64,000 nucleotides of DNA from positions 37,754 to 101,753 of the forward strand of contig JABIFX010000062.1 in the NCBI GenBank assembly GCA_018650445.1, written 5' to 3'. The notes below the pieces were generated by a model. It did no database searches. It saw only the letters and a list, made by a program, of their open reading frames with translations, and was not told the DNA's origin. Positions 1 through 11,000 of this stretch are shown here, one piece after another. Every line of letters begins with the position of its first letter. The first letter of the stretch is position 1. The position numbers and the translations under genes are program-made. Source of the DNA: Fidelibacterota bacterium (GTDB lineage: Bacteria; Fidelibacterota; UBA8477; JABMPR01).

Positions 1-2162
1 AAGCGAGGTATACCAGACTTGGACAATTGTCTCGCCGAAGCCCGTTTAATGCTAACTGCGTTCCCAGGTAACAACTCTTCTCCCTCATCATATCGACCTG
101 AGTTGTTTTCATCGACAAACATGCGGATAGAGGCGCCAGACCGTCCAACCTGCTGACGATTATCCCAAAGAAATTCACCATTCGGTTTGTCCAAGGCTAT
201 GGATCCTCTGATGGTTTGAGCAACGGAATGACTGTGATTGGCATTTTCTATCGAAGTAATACTTCTGAATTTATCAGCATCCCAGGAAATCCCCAGTTCA
301 TAGGTGCTGCTTTTGGATAGCATATCCCCACCAATCGCTAATTGGAATTTGAGGGTTTTAGAGATTTGCTTGGTTATCTGAAGATTGTAAGACTCAAATT
401 CACCATTCACCGTATTATAGAATACATCACTTCTGAGGTATGTGCCCCGGATGAGCTGATGGTAGAGAGGATTTCTAGGTATTGAGTAAACGACACTGAC
501 ATGGGCATCGCTATGAACTGTTTGAGATTCAGCGTATATGACTCTTTCTTCTTTTAGCCCATATCGAATTCTAAATCCCTTAATACTATTACTAAAATCG
601 AGGTTAATCCCGATCTCGTTTGAGTCTGAATATTTCTTCCAATTACCATCGAGACGTGTGATGATTGGATTTACAAAGATGGGAATCGGAAAGTAAACAC
701 CCGTATTCAGCGCATGGTTAAAGCCAAGCGGATTCTGCTCCCCTTTTTTCTGATAATAGGTATAGTCGAAATTCCAGGACGAATTTTGGGAACCGCGTCC
801 CTGGGTAGTTACTTTGTAAAACGACCCATAGACAAGATCCAGATTAAGCAACAAATCACCACCCACGCGGCTCGAGAATTGATTATAGAATATGGGTCTG
901 TTTTGATTCTCCTTGCTGCCATAGTCAAGGCCAATTATAGAGCTCAACCACTTATTGACTCCATATGAAATCGCTAATTGGCTGAGATCTCTTTGTTCAG
1001 TATCCGTTGGATCTATGTTAGTCTGAACACCACCGTTTAGATGGTATCTTAATTCACCTGGTGGCAAAAAGTTAAAAGGGATATCAACCTGTCTGTCTAG
1101 TTCAATAACATGCCCCTGTTTCGCATAAATTCGGATTTTAAATCTGGATATTCCATAATTGAGAGGGACAAAAAATCTATAATAACCAACGTCATCGGCT
1201 GTGGAGACTTCAACGAGACGATCATTTTGGTACAGTTCTATTTCTGCTTCAGGATCAGTATTGCCATCAATAATATATTGATCAAATGATGTTTGCGTCA
1301 TGATGGGTTCATTGGAGATACTAAAGCCGTGGATGCTTCTCTGGTTTAGACCTTTAGAAGTTAAAGCCCCAATACTGGTCCTGGTAAAATAAGGACTCTT
1401 ATCCAGCACATAGCGCCATCTTACACCACTCACCTTAGCACTTGCACCAAATTGATTGCCCGTAGTAATAACTGTGCCCTGAACATCACCGAATAGGAGT
1501 TCACCCCCAATCGAAGTATTCAAATTTAAGTTTGTACTGTTTTTAGATACGGTGCTAAATAGGGTGTAATCAAGGAGTCCGCCATTTAGTACACGTTGCT
1601 CTCTTTGGTGAATAAGCGGATACCAATCGTCAGATACCTGGGTGTACTGCATCCTTCTCTGCTGACTTCTTCTATTCTCATAACGACTGATTATGGGTAG
1701 GATATCACTGGTTTCCAGCTTTAAAACTAATCTACTCAGGTCAATGCTAAGTTTTAGATCAAAAAGTTCCTCAAACACTTTCGCTTTGAGGAAAAAATCC
1801 ACATCCTTAATTAAGAAATCAGAGGCATACAGTGTGGTTTTTTGATCTTTTAGGTAGGCTGTATGATTGGCAAAATCCAGAAGATAAGTATTGTCTTCAT
1901 GTAGATAGTACCCACTCACACTAAAGCTTTTAGCACTTAATGTATAATTAATTGCCAATAGCTCGAAAAGTTCAGTTAGGGGAAAGAAGAATTCACCATC
2001 TTTTGTGATAGCGACCATTATTTCATCAATGACACCTTGATAGCGAAAAGAGAGATAAACTTCGTCTTCCCAGCTTTCGGATGACTCGCTTTCTGATGCA
2101 CTGACAAAGCTTCCAGCCCATAGTATGCTGATAGCGAGTAAAAATCGTTTAAGCAAATTCAA
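1..2162 (-). CDS. outer membrane usher protein (C-terminus beyond window)
   Basis: The minus-strand frame is open from 2162 to base 1, about 720 codons, with the C-terminus cut by the window edge. There is no ATG; a TTG start directly follows the chaperone stop codon, with a second TTG two codons on. A signal peptide (LLKRFLLAISILWAGSFVSA) is followed by an N-terminal domain and then a barrel-like region of alternating residues. A segment around residues 280-370 (PIMTQTSFDQYIIDGNTDPE, then YYRFFVPLNYG) resembles the plug/middle region of FimD/PapC ushers. Near the left edge, DENNSGRYDEGEELLPG resembles the calcium-loop-containing periplasmic domain of FCB usher-like proteins. Ushers are outer-membrane pores that assemble fibre subunits delivered by a PapD-type chaperone; that chaperone gene lies immediately upstream. 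The family call rests on context and partial similarity, not a search. Confidence 0.75.
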   Translation of the reverse strand, partial: MNLLKRFLLAISILWAGSFVSASESESSESWEDEVYLSFRYQGVIDEIMVAITKDGEFFFPLTELFELLAINYTLSAKSFSVSGYYLHEDNTYLLDFANHTAYLKDQKTTLYASDFLIKDVDFFLKAKVFEELFDLKLSIDLSRLVLKLETSDILPIISRYENRRSQQRRMQYTQVSDDWYPLIHQREQRVLNGGLLDYTLFSTVSKNSTNLNLNTSIGGELLFGDVQGTVITTGNQFGASAKVSGVRWRYVLDKSPYFTRTSIGALTSKGLNQRSIHGFSISNEPIMTQTSFDQYIIDGNTDPEAEIELYQNDRLVEVSTADDVGYYRFFVPLNYGISRFKIRIYAKQGHVIELDRQVDIPFNFLPPGELRYHLNGGVQTNIDPTDTEQRDLSQLAISYGVNKWLSSIIGLDYGSKENQNRPIFYNQFSSRVGGDLLLNLDLVYGSFYKVTTQGRGSQNSSWNFDYTYYQKKGEQNPLGFNHALNTGVYFPIPIFVNPIITRLDGNWKKYSDSNEIGINLDFSNSIKGFRIRYGLKEERVIYAESQTVHSDAHVSVVYSIPRNPLYHQLIRGTYLRSDVFYNTVNGEFESYNLQITKQISKTLKFQLAIGGDMLSKSSTYELGISWDADKFRSITSIENANHSHSVAQTIRGSIALDKPNGEFLWDNRQQVGRSGASIRMFVDENNSGRYDEGEELLPGNAVSIKRASARQLSKSGIPR

Positions 2163-2993
2163 TTAGATTTTGGTGAAACTGCCTCGGATCGTCTGGGGTT
2201 CGGTCGGGACAATTTCATTCGCAGGGATATCTGACCTGCCAGAGGTCACGGTTAGTACGACATCATAATCACCCACATCAAGATCGCTGATATCCATGGT
2301 AAGACGCCTCAATCCATCATAATAGATGGATACGAATACTTTCTTCTCCTGGACAAGTTTGCCCTCTCCGTCAAACACTTCAGCATGCATAGTGCCTAAG
2401 AAGGGCGCATTACCACTTTTGGTATAATCAACAAAAACATTTGCCACCTGGTCTTCGATCACTGGACGAAGTTTATAGGGGACTACTCCTGAAGTCACTA
2501 CTCCAGATTTATAAAAGATTGAGGTAATCTGGTTGAATTGCATGGTGATCTGGGTGCTAATTCCAGTTTGATTTACGGCACCAACCTCTGGGCTTACCGC
2601 ACTGGATGTAGTGACCAATCTGGACCAGTACATTCCTGGCTCTATACCTCTTGGGGGTTTGGCTGTGACTCTGACTATCTGTCTTTCGCCAGGTCCCAGA
2701 ACAAAATTTTTAGGAAAACCCCGCAACCAATCCGTGGCTGAGTGCAATTTTTCTTCGTTTGCATCATCGTAGATTAATTCAATATCCCCTGCTTCATTGG
2801 CTTTTGGGTAGGCAAATTTAAAAGCCAGTTTGACTTCTTGAGGATCCTTGGAGTTATTCATTATCAAAATAGTTTCAAAACGTTGTTTGCTATCCAAAAA
2901 TGCGGATGTCGGTGAAATAGCTACCTGAGAAAACAGGCTGGAAAACATCATGATAAGTGTCAACACAATAAGGGTCATTCTTCTGCTAATCAT
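2163..2993 (-). CDS. PapD-like periplasmic pilus chaperone
   Basis: This 276-aa protein has a signal peptide (to about residue 22). The mature start (VAISPTSAFLDSKQRFETILIMNNSKDPQEV) has the edge-strand layout of PapD-like Ig folds. It is followed by FPKNFVLGPGERQIVRVT, equivalent to the 'P..f.L.pg..Q.iRi' strand that precedes the subunit-binding G1 strand. Two Ig-like domains are expected; domain 2 covers roughly residues 155-276. Such chaperones donate a strand to fibre subunits in the periplasm and hand them to the usher. The usher reading frame starts at the next base after its stop codon, so the two are probably co-translated. A terminator hairpin upstream (3104-3130) separates it from the subunit gene. 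The SD-like sequence GAGAGATAG precedes ATG. Confidence 0.8.
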   Translation of the reverse strand: MISRRMTLIVLTLIMMFSSLFSQVAISPTSAFLDSKQRFETILIMNNSKDPQEVKLAFKFAYPKANEAGDIELIYDDANEEKLHSATDWLRGFPKNFVLGPGERQIVRVTAKPPRGIEPGMYWSRLVTTSSAVSPEVGAVNQTGISTQITMQFNQITSIFYKSGVVTSGVVPYKLRPVIEDQVANVFVDYTKSGNAPFLGTMHAEVFDGEGKLVQEKKVFVSIYYDGLRRLTMDISDLDVGDYDVVLTVTSGRSDIPANEIVPTEPQTIRGSFTKI

Positions 2994-3103
2994 ATCTATC
3001 TCTCAGTTTTGTAAAATTGATTCTCTATTGTCTTGATATATTAATCTAGATAAAGGCAGGAAGCCAACCCCAAAATAAGATGAAAAGAGACTCCAGAAAA
3101 AAG

Positions 3104-3130
3104 AAAGGGCTGTGATAATCACAGCCCTTT
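3104..3130 (-). terminator. intra-operon intrinsic terminator / attenuator
   Basis: A perfect 12-bp stem with a 3-nt loop is visible: AAAGGGCTGTGA then ATA then TCACAGCCCTTT on the plus strand. Read on the minus strand it is followed by CTTTTTTCT. It lies between the last DUF4402 subunit gene and the chaperone gene, so it likely stops most transcripts after the subunit and lets a fraction through to the chaperone and usher. Confidence 0.85.
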
Positions 3131-3158
3131 CACGGTCTTGTTTAGGAAATCTAAATTT

Positions 3159-3728
3159 TTATTGGTACACCAGGGTCATTGACCAGGCACCACCACCGTT
3201 ACCACTAATACCTGAACCATTACCAGTTGCAGTTGAGTATGCACCAGGACTCTGGGAAGCACCAACAACCAGGTCGCCACCAATCCAGAAGTTATAAGTT
3301 CCTGTACCACCACCACCGGCTGTTCCACTCAAATCCACAGTAGAAACACCACTGGTAAGCGAGGTTGCTGAAGCTGGTTGTGTTGTGCTATGACCAACAA
3401 CATCAGCAGTAAATGTCATGTTTTCAGTTAAGTTGCCCAATACAGCTGTAGCATCAAAGGCGATTGTGATTGTGGCACCTTCTTCTCCACTTATGGCAAT
3501 GTTACCTGCAGTGGTTGTTCCACTAACATTGGCGTGTGCAGCTCCACTGAGTGGATCAACTGTAGCTGTTGAAGCTTTAGAAACATCACCAATAGCAATG
3601 TCTGTATTAGATGTATAACTAAGAGCAGTTACGCCCACAGTAGCTGAGACATCCAGGTTTTGATCTTGAGCAAAACTTAAACTGGCTATGAGTGTTGCGA
3701 TTAAAATTATAAGTGTCATCTTTTTCAT
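3159..3728 (-). CDS. DUF4402-type fibre subunit (probable major pilin)
   Basis: This 189-aa protein has a clear signal peptide (MKKMTLIILIATLIASLSFAQ) and a Gly/Ala/Thr/Ser-rich beta mature part. It shows the DUF4402 pattern: a block like GNIAISGEEGATITIAFDAT, then GTYNFWIGGDLVVGASQSPG, ending in a hydrophobic alternating strand (WSMTLVYQ). It shares this plan with the next two upstream genes. Two features suggest it is the abundant subunit: it is last before a strong terminator, and a 241-bp gap upstream could hold its own promoter. Subunits of this type are thought to be secreted to the periplasm and assembled by chaperone and usher. The SD-like AAGGATG is 10 nt from ATG. That it is the 'major' subunit is an inference. 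Confidence 0.75.
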   Translation of the reverse strand: MKKMTLIILIATLIASLSFAQDQNLDVSATVGVTALSYTSNTDIAIGDVSKASTATVDPLSGAAHANVSGTTTAGNIAISGEEGATITIAFDATAVLGNLTENMTFTADVVGHSTTQPASATSLTSGVSTVDLSGTAGGGGTGTYNFWIGGDLVVGASQSPGAYSTATGNGSGISGNGGGAWSMTLVYQ

Positions 3729-3969
3729 TTTCTTTTCATCCTTATTTCAATTTTTTCAAATGTTCGTTTCTCCGTCGAACACTGTCAATATATTCAAAAG
3801 TGATGCCAAAACAGTATGCATATACTTATGTGCATATATAACAACCACTTATCATATTTTGGGTTACTGGAAATACTTAATTGATTACAAATATAGTCTC
3901 AATTAAATGACAACAGATGTAGACAATCTGTTGCAAAAATATTACACCTGTGTTGTAGAAAAAGAATAC
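3729..3969 (-). other. intergenic gap in fibre operon with hairpin
   Basis: No gene is visible in this 241-bp gap. It contains a perfect 8-bp inverted repeat (CAACAGAT at 3911-3918, ATCTGTTG at 3926-3933, 7-nt loop) starting 37 nt past the stop of the upstream gene; it lacks a good U-tract. The gap is AT-rich and may hold a separate promoter for the 3159-3728 subunit gene, but no convincing -35/-10 pair was found. Confidence 0.4.
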
Positions 3970-4539
3970 CTAGTAGTACTGAACATATAAATCTACAGTC
4001 CCGGAATAGGCACCTGAACTAATCATACCCACATCGATGGTCCCAAATACATATAGGTAAGCCGTAACTATCTGAGGTGTGTGGGTACTGCTTGGTGGGG
4101 TGGGTGGTGCTCCTGCAGGACCACTCTCCCGTTCTCTCATTTGAAATCGAGCCGTATTACCTATCGCCGTTTTGGCCTGATTGATGTCATTGACACCATA
4201 ATTGGCATACGCAAGCTGAAGATTGAGTGGCATTTTTTGAGCGGGGTAAATGAGATGCACCAGGTCTGTGGGTGCTACCAGAGTTACCTCAACATCCAAC
4301 TCTTCATTTCCACTGATAGCGAAAATGCCCATGCCCCCATCACCAAGCCCAATGCTTGTTATCCCATCTCCTGCCATTACTTGAGGAAAAGCCATATCTG
4401 CATCTTTTGTAGCATCAAGCGAACTGGCAACGTGTACACTAAAATTTATTGTCTGGCCTGATAGTGATTGCACAGACAGGGTCACAAATAGAGTACTTAT
4501 AAGGATAAAGTGCTGAATATTGATTTTGCTTCTACTCAT
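3970..4539 (-). CDS. DUF4402-like secreted fibre subunit
   Basis: This 189-aa protein has an N-terminal hydrophobic signal (IQHFILISTLFVTLSVQSLSGQ) and then an all-beta mature part. The region TSIGLGDGGMGIFAISGNEELDVEVTLVAP fits the DUF4402 'G.gg.g.f.isG....v.v.l' block. The end, SSGAYSGTVDLYVQYY, matches the family's typical 'aG.YsGt..vtv.Y' last strand. A Pro/Ser/Thr stretch near residue 145 (GAPPTPPSSTHTPQ) is likely a loop. It lies 18 bp after the preceding subunit gene and is probably co-transcribed with it. It is likely a minor or adaptor subunit between the large tip adhesin and the main subunit; that role is inferred from gene order. Confidence 0.65.
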   Translation of the reverse strand: MSRSKINIQHFILISTLFVTLSVQSLSGQTINFSVHVASSLDATKDADMAFPQVMAGDGITSIGLGDGGMGIFAISGNEELDVEVTLVAPTDLVHLIYPAQKMPLNLQLAYANYGVNDINQAKTAIGNTARFQMRERESGPAGAPPTPPSSTHTPQIVTAYLYVFGTIDVGMISSGAYSGTVDLYVQYY

Positions 4540-4557
4540 AATCTATCTAAACACATC

Positions 4558-5052
4558 CTAGTTATAATCCACTTCAACGATAAAATCTCCATCATATTGT
4601 CCAGGAACCAGGCCTACCAGGCTGAAACGACATCCAACCCACATGTAATAAACTCCTGCTGAGTTTAAAACAACATTTTCAGGATTGGTGGTAAACAGGA
4701 TAGAAGCAGATTGATTATTTTCAGGACTCCCGCTCAACATGTAATTCATGAGCAGGGGTTGATTTGTATCAAGATTGGTCATGGTTACCTGTATAGAATA
4801 GGATACCTGGATACTGGAGTTGGCCTGTCCCTCCAGTCGTAATACGCCTGCACCACCATCGGTAATAGGAGAAATCACTTTCTCTTCCTGCCCAGGCAAT
4901 ACTATCCCGGCATCTATATCAGAAATCGTTATCACTTCAATCTGATCTAAAACATTGGCAGAGATGTGAAGTTCAATGGCGGATTTTTCCTGCTGACCCA
5001 AAAGACTAGATCCGAGAATGAGTAAGCCAATTATGTAGTTGGACAGCTTCAT
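4558..5052 (-). CDS. DUF4402-like secreted fibre subunit / adaptor
   Basis: This 164-aa protein has a signal peptide (IIGLLILGSSLLGQ). The mature part again shows the DUF4402 layout: ISDIDAGIVLPGQEEKVISP, GGAGVLRLEGQANSSIQVSYS and a final PGQYDGDFIVEVDYN strand. Its ATG overlaps the stop codon of the giant adhesin gene in an ATGA arrangement, a sign of translational coupling, so it is probably made in fixed ratio with the adhesin. That coupling makes it a candidate adaptor between adhesin and shaft. Family membership is judged from the pattern only. Confidence 0.65.
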   Translation of the reverse strand: MKLSNYIIGLLILGSSLLGQQEKSAIELHISANVLDQIEVITISDIDAGIVLPGQEEKVISPITDGGAGVLRLEGQANSSIQVSYSIQVTMTNLDTNQPLLMNYMLSGSPENNQSASILFTTNPENVVLNSAGVYYMWVGCRFSLVGLVPGQYDGDFIVEVDYN

Positions 5053-8000
5053 CGTAATAATATCATCTTCTTCGTAAAGTATTTATCGTCTATTTGCATT
5101 TGACAGAAATATATACCGCTGCTGCGTCCTGTAGCAAGCCAGTTCAGATTGTGTTGGCCTGCGAAATAGAATTTACTTTCAACAAGTTGGTCAACAAGCC
5201 TTCCTCTAACATCATATATTTTCGCGGAGACCCTTCCCTCAAGTGGAATTGAAAATGGGATGATGGTACCTTCATTAAATGGGTTTGGATAGTTTTGACC
5301 CAGGGTAAAATCCTTGGGAATCTCAGGGAATGCATTGCCTGGATCAATCCTGAGCAAAAATCGTGGGCCATCTTCATCGCTCTTTTTCATCAGTTGAAAA
5401 GGTACAGATCCTGTAAGATTCCGAGTGGGAGAAATTGGTAATAGCGATTTTTTCCCAAGTCTGTTCACATCAAATTCATAATACTCATGGACCGCCATAT
5501 CTATTTGGGCTCCAGTTTCCAAATCTTCCAGTGTCAAAGTCCATTCAGAATGGAGGTCCTGCATCCGAGGCCATGATAGCTTATAGGATCCCGAGAGTGG
5601 AGCACTATTCACATAACCATTGACATAGATTGGAATCTCCAGAGTCCTTCCAAAGCGCGAAGGATGAGACTGAATAGTAAGCAGCTTGTGGTCATAACTT
5701 TCCGTATACAGTTCCAGATATGTCTGAGTCGGGGGCATCAGATAGTAGGCATCCCGATCATCCTTGTTGATGGAACCGAATTCATTGAACTCGATGAAAG
5801 TGTTGGTCAGAAGTGTGTCATTTTCCAGTAACAGATTCAGAAGGGGCTGATTTTGTGCCCGTTTATAGAAGACACCACCGGTGACCTTACTGGTTTTCGG
5901 AACCTTCAGGACCGGTGCGGCGGCATTGGCCTTGACCCAGAATCCTTGAAAAGGTGAGATCAAACCACTGCCCAGCGATCCGGCAGTGCCATTCCAGGTT
6001 AGATAGGCACCCTCGCCTGAGTTGGCCGCATGATCCCAGACATAGATCACGTTATCCATGTTGGTTTTGGTCCAGCCCACATCATCCCAATCAATGGTAG
6101 CCATAAAGGGGTTACCCACCAAGTTCCAGCCCGTATCTGCTGCGGCTGTATAAGTAACGCCAAAATCGAAGGCGCCAGCAGTTCCCTCATCTTCCAGTCC
6201 AACCACATCCAGAGTGGTGGGTAAAGGATCAGAATAGGCTGCCTCGCCAGGAATATCCCCAAAAGCATACACAAACAGGCCGCGACCAGCCACAGTGGCA
6301 TCCGTGGCATTAGCTGGTTTACGCCAACGTTGGTTATCCGTCCCTGTATAGGTTTCGTCATAGTACAGGACAGATGGAGATCCTGTGGCAGAGTCAGATC
6401 CAGTATATCCCTGGGTAAGGAAATTGCTAAACAGGTCAGCATAGGTGGACGCTACCGGACTCGCCAATAGGCGCCATCCAGTCACCCCGGTAATTCCTCT
6501 TTCTCCGCGTATCGTACCTGACGTAATGGATTTTGTATTTGCGATCAATGATCGGCCAGTAGGTACGACCAAACTACCATTGGTCAGTGTTAACGTCCCA
6601 GTGACGGTAAAATCTTCAACCAGGAGGACTCCGGAAGGGTTATCAATGGTCATATTCACCAGGCTACTACGATTGGAGAGGCGTTGAGAGAGTGAACCAT
6701 TGAACTCCACATTGTCAAGTGAGAGACTAGAAATGCTCAGCTCTCCTCCGACCCGCAAGGTATCGACAGAGCTACCAATAATCTCACCTTGGCCTGACAG
6801 ATCGCCGGTAATATCGAAGCTGATCCCTCCTGAAATGGTTACGTCTGCCCCTGATTCAATGGACATAGACCCTATCTGCAGATTGTCAGTTGAAATGATT
6901 GGGTAGCGAATTCCCTCTGCAGGTGGGTTGGGAATCAGCACAGCATCACCGACTCCGGGAATGCCATTATCCCAATTGAGTGCATCGTTCCAATTGCTAG
7001 TGTAAGGATCATTACCAGGATCACTCTCCCACTTATGGGTAAAGGAATCGAACTGAACACTGGCATCATCGGTCATTCCTGTACCATTGAGGAGGCCTGT
7101 GATTACTGCGGTCTCAACTGTGTTGGATGACTGTAAGGTCTGGGTGTAGGTCCCATCGCCTTCATCGACGACAACCCCCAACAGACTTCCAGCGCTGGCA
7201 ATCAAATTGACGGTTTCGCCTCCTGAATTCAGATCATTACCACCGGCATCTTTGAGTTGAACCGTGATCAGGGTTGTGCTCGCCCCATCGCTGCGGATCA
7301 CACTGGAGGCTGAGATAATTTCAGATGTAATCGCGGACGCAGCACCAGAGAGGACCGAAAAACTATTGCTGTTGCCAAATTCAGAACCACCTGTATTGGT
7401 CGCTGTCAGTGTAAAATCTCCGATACTGCTCAAGGCCAGAGTATAAGAACTTAAGACTCCAGCCGTAAAGGCAACCGTGGTGCCACTGCCAACGCTGAGG
7501 ACACCAGAAGATGAAATATCTACGGTACCATTAAAGGTCGCATCAACGGTTTGAGTTCCATCCACGGCAGATATTTTCACATTGAAGCTAATGCCTGCAT
7601 CCTGTGTAAGAATGGGACCGCCGCTCTCCTTCTCAAGGAGGAAGGTGGTGAATTGACCGGGGTTGGTGATATCAAAATTGCCGCTTACTGCTGATGTGAG
7701 TCCAGCACTACTTGCCGTCAACTGGTAAGTATCTACCGTATTAATACTTAGATCGCTAAAGGAGACCTGCCCCTGAGCGTCTGTGTTCAAAACCATACTG
7801 CCACTCAGGCTACCACTACCCGTTGTGATGGCAATGGCGATTGGTGTGCCTGCGATCAGGACCGAATTGCCGTTGGCATCCTTAACCTCCGTATCAATAG
7901 CTGGCGAAAGCACATTATTGAGCGTACCAATGGTTGGTGCCTGGGAATAGATGATGTTGCTAGCAGTCCCTGCAAACATTTCAAAAATTCCGAAGTTGGT

Positions 8001-11000
8001 GGCTCCGGTGGCCCCGGTGGTCCCGGTATTTGTAATGGTTCCAGAATTTGGAACCGTACCAGTGTTCGGTTGTATGCGCAGACCACTAAAAGTCACCTTA
8101 CCCTGGGTATTTACTCCAGCTGATGATTCGTTGGTAACGGTGAAAGTAACGGTCGAACTATTACGGCTGGTATACGTCATGGCGAGAGAGGTAGGTCCTG
8201 TTAACGCAGGTTCAACAGTTACCCCAGGATCAGCTCCACCAGTATCCCATTGAAACCCAATTGGGGCATTTAGAATAATCGTTCCATTTAGAGCTAAATC
8301 ACCTGAGACATCCTCGGTGAGACGCGGACCGGTTAAGGTGGTCCATGCAGAATTTGCATCATCGGCTGAAATAGCTTCACCCCCAGTGGCAGGTTCCAGC
8401 AGCCCCACGCTCAGAGAATACTTGTCAGACAGATATTCCTCAACGATACTTCGCTCAAATTCAGAGAGATGACGGGTATAAAAAATGACTTCAGACATAA
8501 GTCCATCCCAACCACCCGGGGGGGTATCCTCGGCTCCCACGCCAATTTTGAATCTGCGTGCATTGACCAGAGGAGCATTGGGTGGAATTCCAGAGAAAGA
8601 GGGATTGTTCAGCACACCATTCAGATAGAGATCATAGACAGAGCCACTATTCCAATCCACGCATATGATCTGAGCGTCCGTGGTTTGGGCATTCTGGCTA
8701 CTTTCTTTTTCATTTGAGGTAACATCTGCTCCAATGGCTACCTTGATCACATCGGATGCACTGCCATTATCTCCGGTAGCATCGTACCTTATGGTAAATT
8801 CTTTGTCACCCTTGTCGGCATTGCGAGTGGTCATAAACCCCTTATCAGTACCAGTAGAATAAGACTGTACTACGAAAAAGCTGGTAAACCCGGTGAGCCC
8901 GTTGATATATGCTTCTCCCGCTTCATCCACCATGGACTCGCCGCCAGTCCCTGAAAATTCAATGGCATTGGCTGAATTCAAACCAGCCACACCGATCCGG
9001 GCTAGTGGGTTTCCATCATCGTTGATAAAATCATGACCATTTCCGCTCTGGTCTTTCCACAGGGCAATAGTCTGCCCCTCGGTGGCGGGAATAGTCCCAG
9101 CCAAATCATTGAAAACATCTGCATTACCATTCAACCACAACTCCAGATCTGCAACTGTGGCAGGTTTACCTGAGGCAATGGCACGTGTCACTCCTGGACT
9201 ATAAAGCTCACCATCGCTGACTGAGTATTCAACAACCCGAGTGGCTAACTGGGGCGAAGGTTGAGTATTCTCGTAAGTAACCGATCGAAGTGCGATTTCA
9301 TATTGAGTCAGAGTATTGGTCCCCTGCAGAACCAGGAGCCCGATACCGCTATACCAAGTGCTGGTGATCCCATAGATACTGCTGAATGCCAGAACGTCCT
9401 CACCAGATACATAGCTTCCTGTGATCTGGACCCGGGCACTGTCCAGAAAGGTATCGTCACCATCTTCGGCCGTGAGATCATCGGTAATGGCTACAGCACC
9501 ATCGCCAGCTTCATAGGCGAGTCCTATGCTCTCCACATTGCCCAGAATCGGCGCATCGTTGACCGGCGTCACGGATAAATCTCGTGTGACAATGGAGCTA
9601 TGATCAGAACCATCGCTGATTTCAAAGCTGATTGTGCGGGTGGTAACCGATGGATCAGGGTTCAAATTTTCATAGCGTACGGATCGAAGGGCGGTCTGGT
9701 AATTTAAGGTTGATGAACTCCCTGACAGCAGAATAACACCACTGACGCTATTCCAAGAGGCGGTGATACCGTTCTCAGGAGTAAATAGAAGTTTGTCCTC
9801 GCCACTCACGTAGCCTGCGGTGAAGGATACCCAGGCTGAGTCCATATAGGCATCATCCAGGTCGGATACCAAAACACTACTGGTAATGGCAGTATCTGGG
9901 TCCCCATCAGTAAAAGCAAGGGTGGTCCCTTCAATACTAGTTAAGACAGGTGGGTTATTCACTCCATTGATAGAAATATTTCTGGTTGATCCGCCACTGA
10001 TTGCCACACCATCATCAATGCTGATACTCACTGTACGGGTCAATGTAGAGGGAGTGAGACTATTATTATAATATTTGATGGACCGTAACGCTGCGTTGTA
10101 GGTCGTCAGTGAGGCAGTCCCGGTGAGCGTTAACGTACCAGTGCCCTCAACCCAGGAGCCAGTGATGCCGTTGGCATCAACAAATTCCAGGGTGTCTTCA
10201 GGACTGACGTAGTTCGTGGTGATCTGGATCGTCGCTCCAGTGAGGTCTACATCGCTATAGTCATTACATTCAATACTCGAGGTAATCGGCTGAGCGGGAT
10301 CAGTTTCCTGATAAGAGAGTGTGGCAGTCTCCAGGTTAGCAAGGGTTGGACTCTCATTTGCAGTTGAAATGGTGTGGAAGGTGCCAGGAGTAGCCATATT
10401 CGTGTGTTCAGTTGCTATCCAGTCGGCTGATAAGGCGATATTGGAAACACGGATCTCATCAATGAGGCCATCCCATGATGACGCGGTCAGGTCTGTTATT
10501 CCCTTACCAATAATAAAGGTTAGAGCGCCCTGGGTGTTTCCAGACCTCGTAGTCTGTGTAGCGCCTACATCTAGTGAGCCATTGATATATAAGTCGGTGG
10601 CACTTCCAGCCACACGCGCCAGGGTCAGGTTGTGCCAACTGGTGGTCACCTGGTTATCGCTGGAATTGTGTTTCTGATTTCCATCACTCGCACGAATGGT
10701 GGTTCTCCATCTATTGATTCCCGCACCACCGATACTTCCTGCAGCATCTGCACGCAGGGACAGTTTATTGTCGTTTCCTGCAGGCGTTTTGGCAATATAC
10801 AAACCTCTGTCAGTATCTATCGCATCTGGCTTGGCCCAGATTGAAACTGTAATATCAGCTAGCTGATCCAGATAGATCGCACCATTCTGATCTTCCAGAT
10901 AGTCTCCGTCCCCATCAAACTCTCTGGCAGCTCCCAATACACCTGCTGGATTCACAACAGTGAGGTTGTTGAGCAGGGTATGCCCATTGGGACTTGAATC

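Noticed and set aside
714..968. 84-codon plus-strand ORF
   Set aside because: It lies antisense inside the usher frame and has no SD or recognisable product.
4081..4461. 126-codon plus-strand ORF
   Set aside because: It is antisense to the DUF4402-like subunit gene, whose signal peptide and family pattern are clear.
8850..10340. possible CRISPR-like periodicity in the adhesin gene
   Set aside because: The repeats are about 390-bp coding modules (cadherin-like), not short direct repeats with spacers.
9261..10844. several plus-strand ORFs of 60-118 codons
   Set aside because: They are shadows of the repetitive adhesin gene; the composition follows the other strand.
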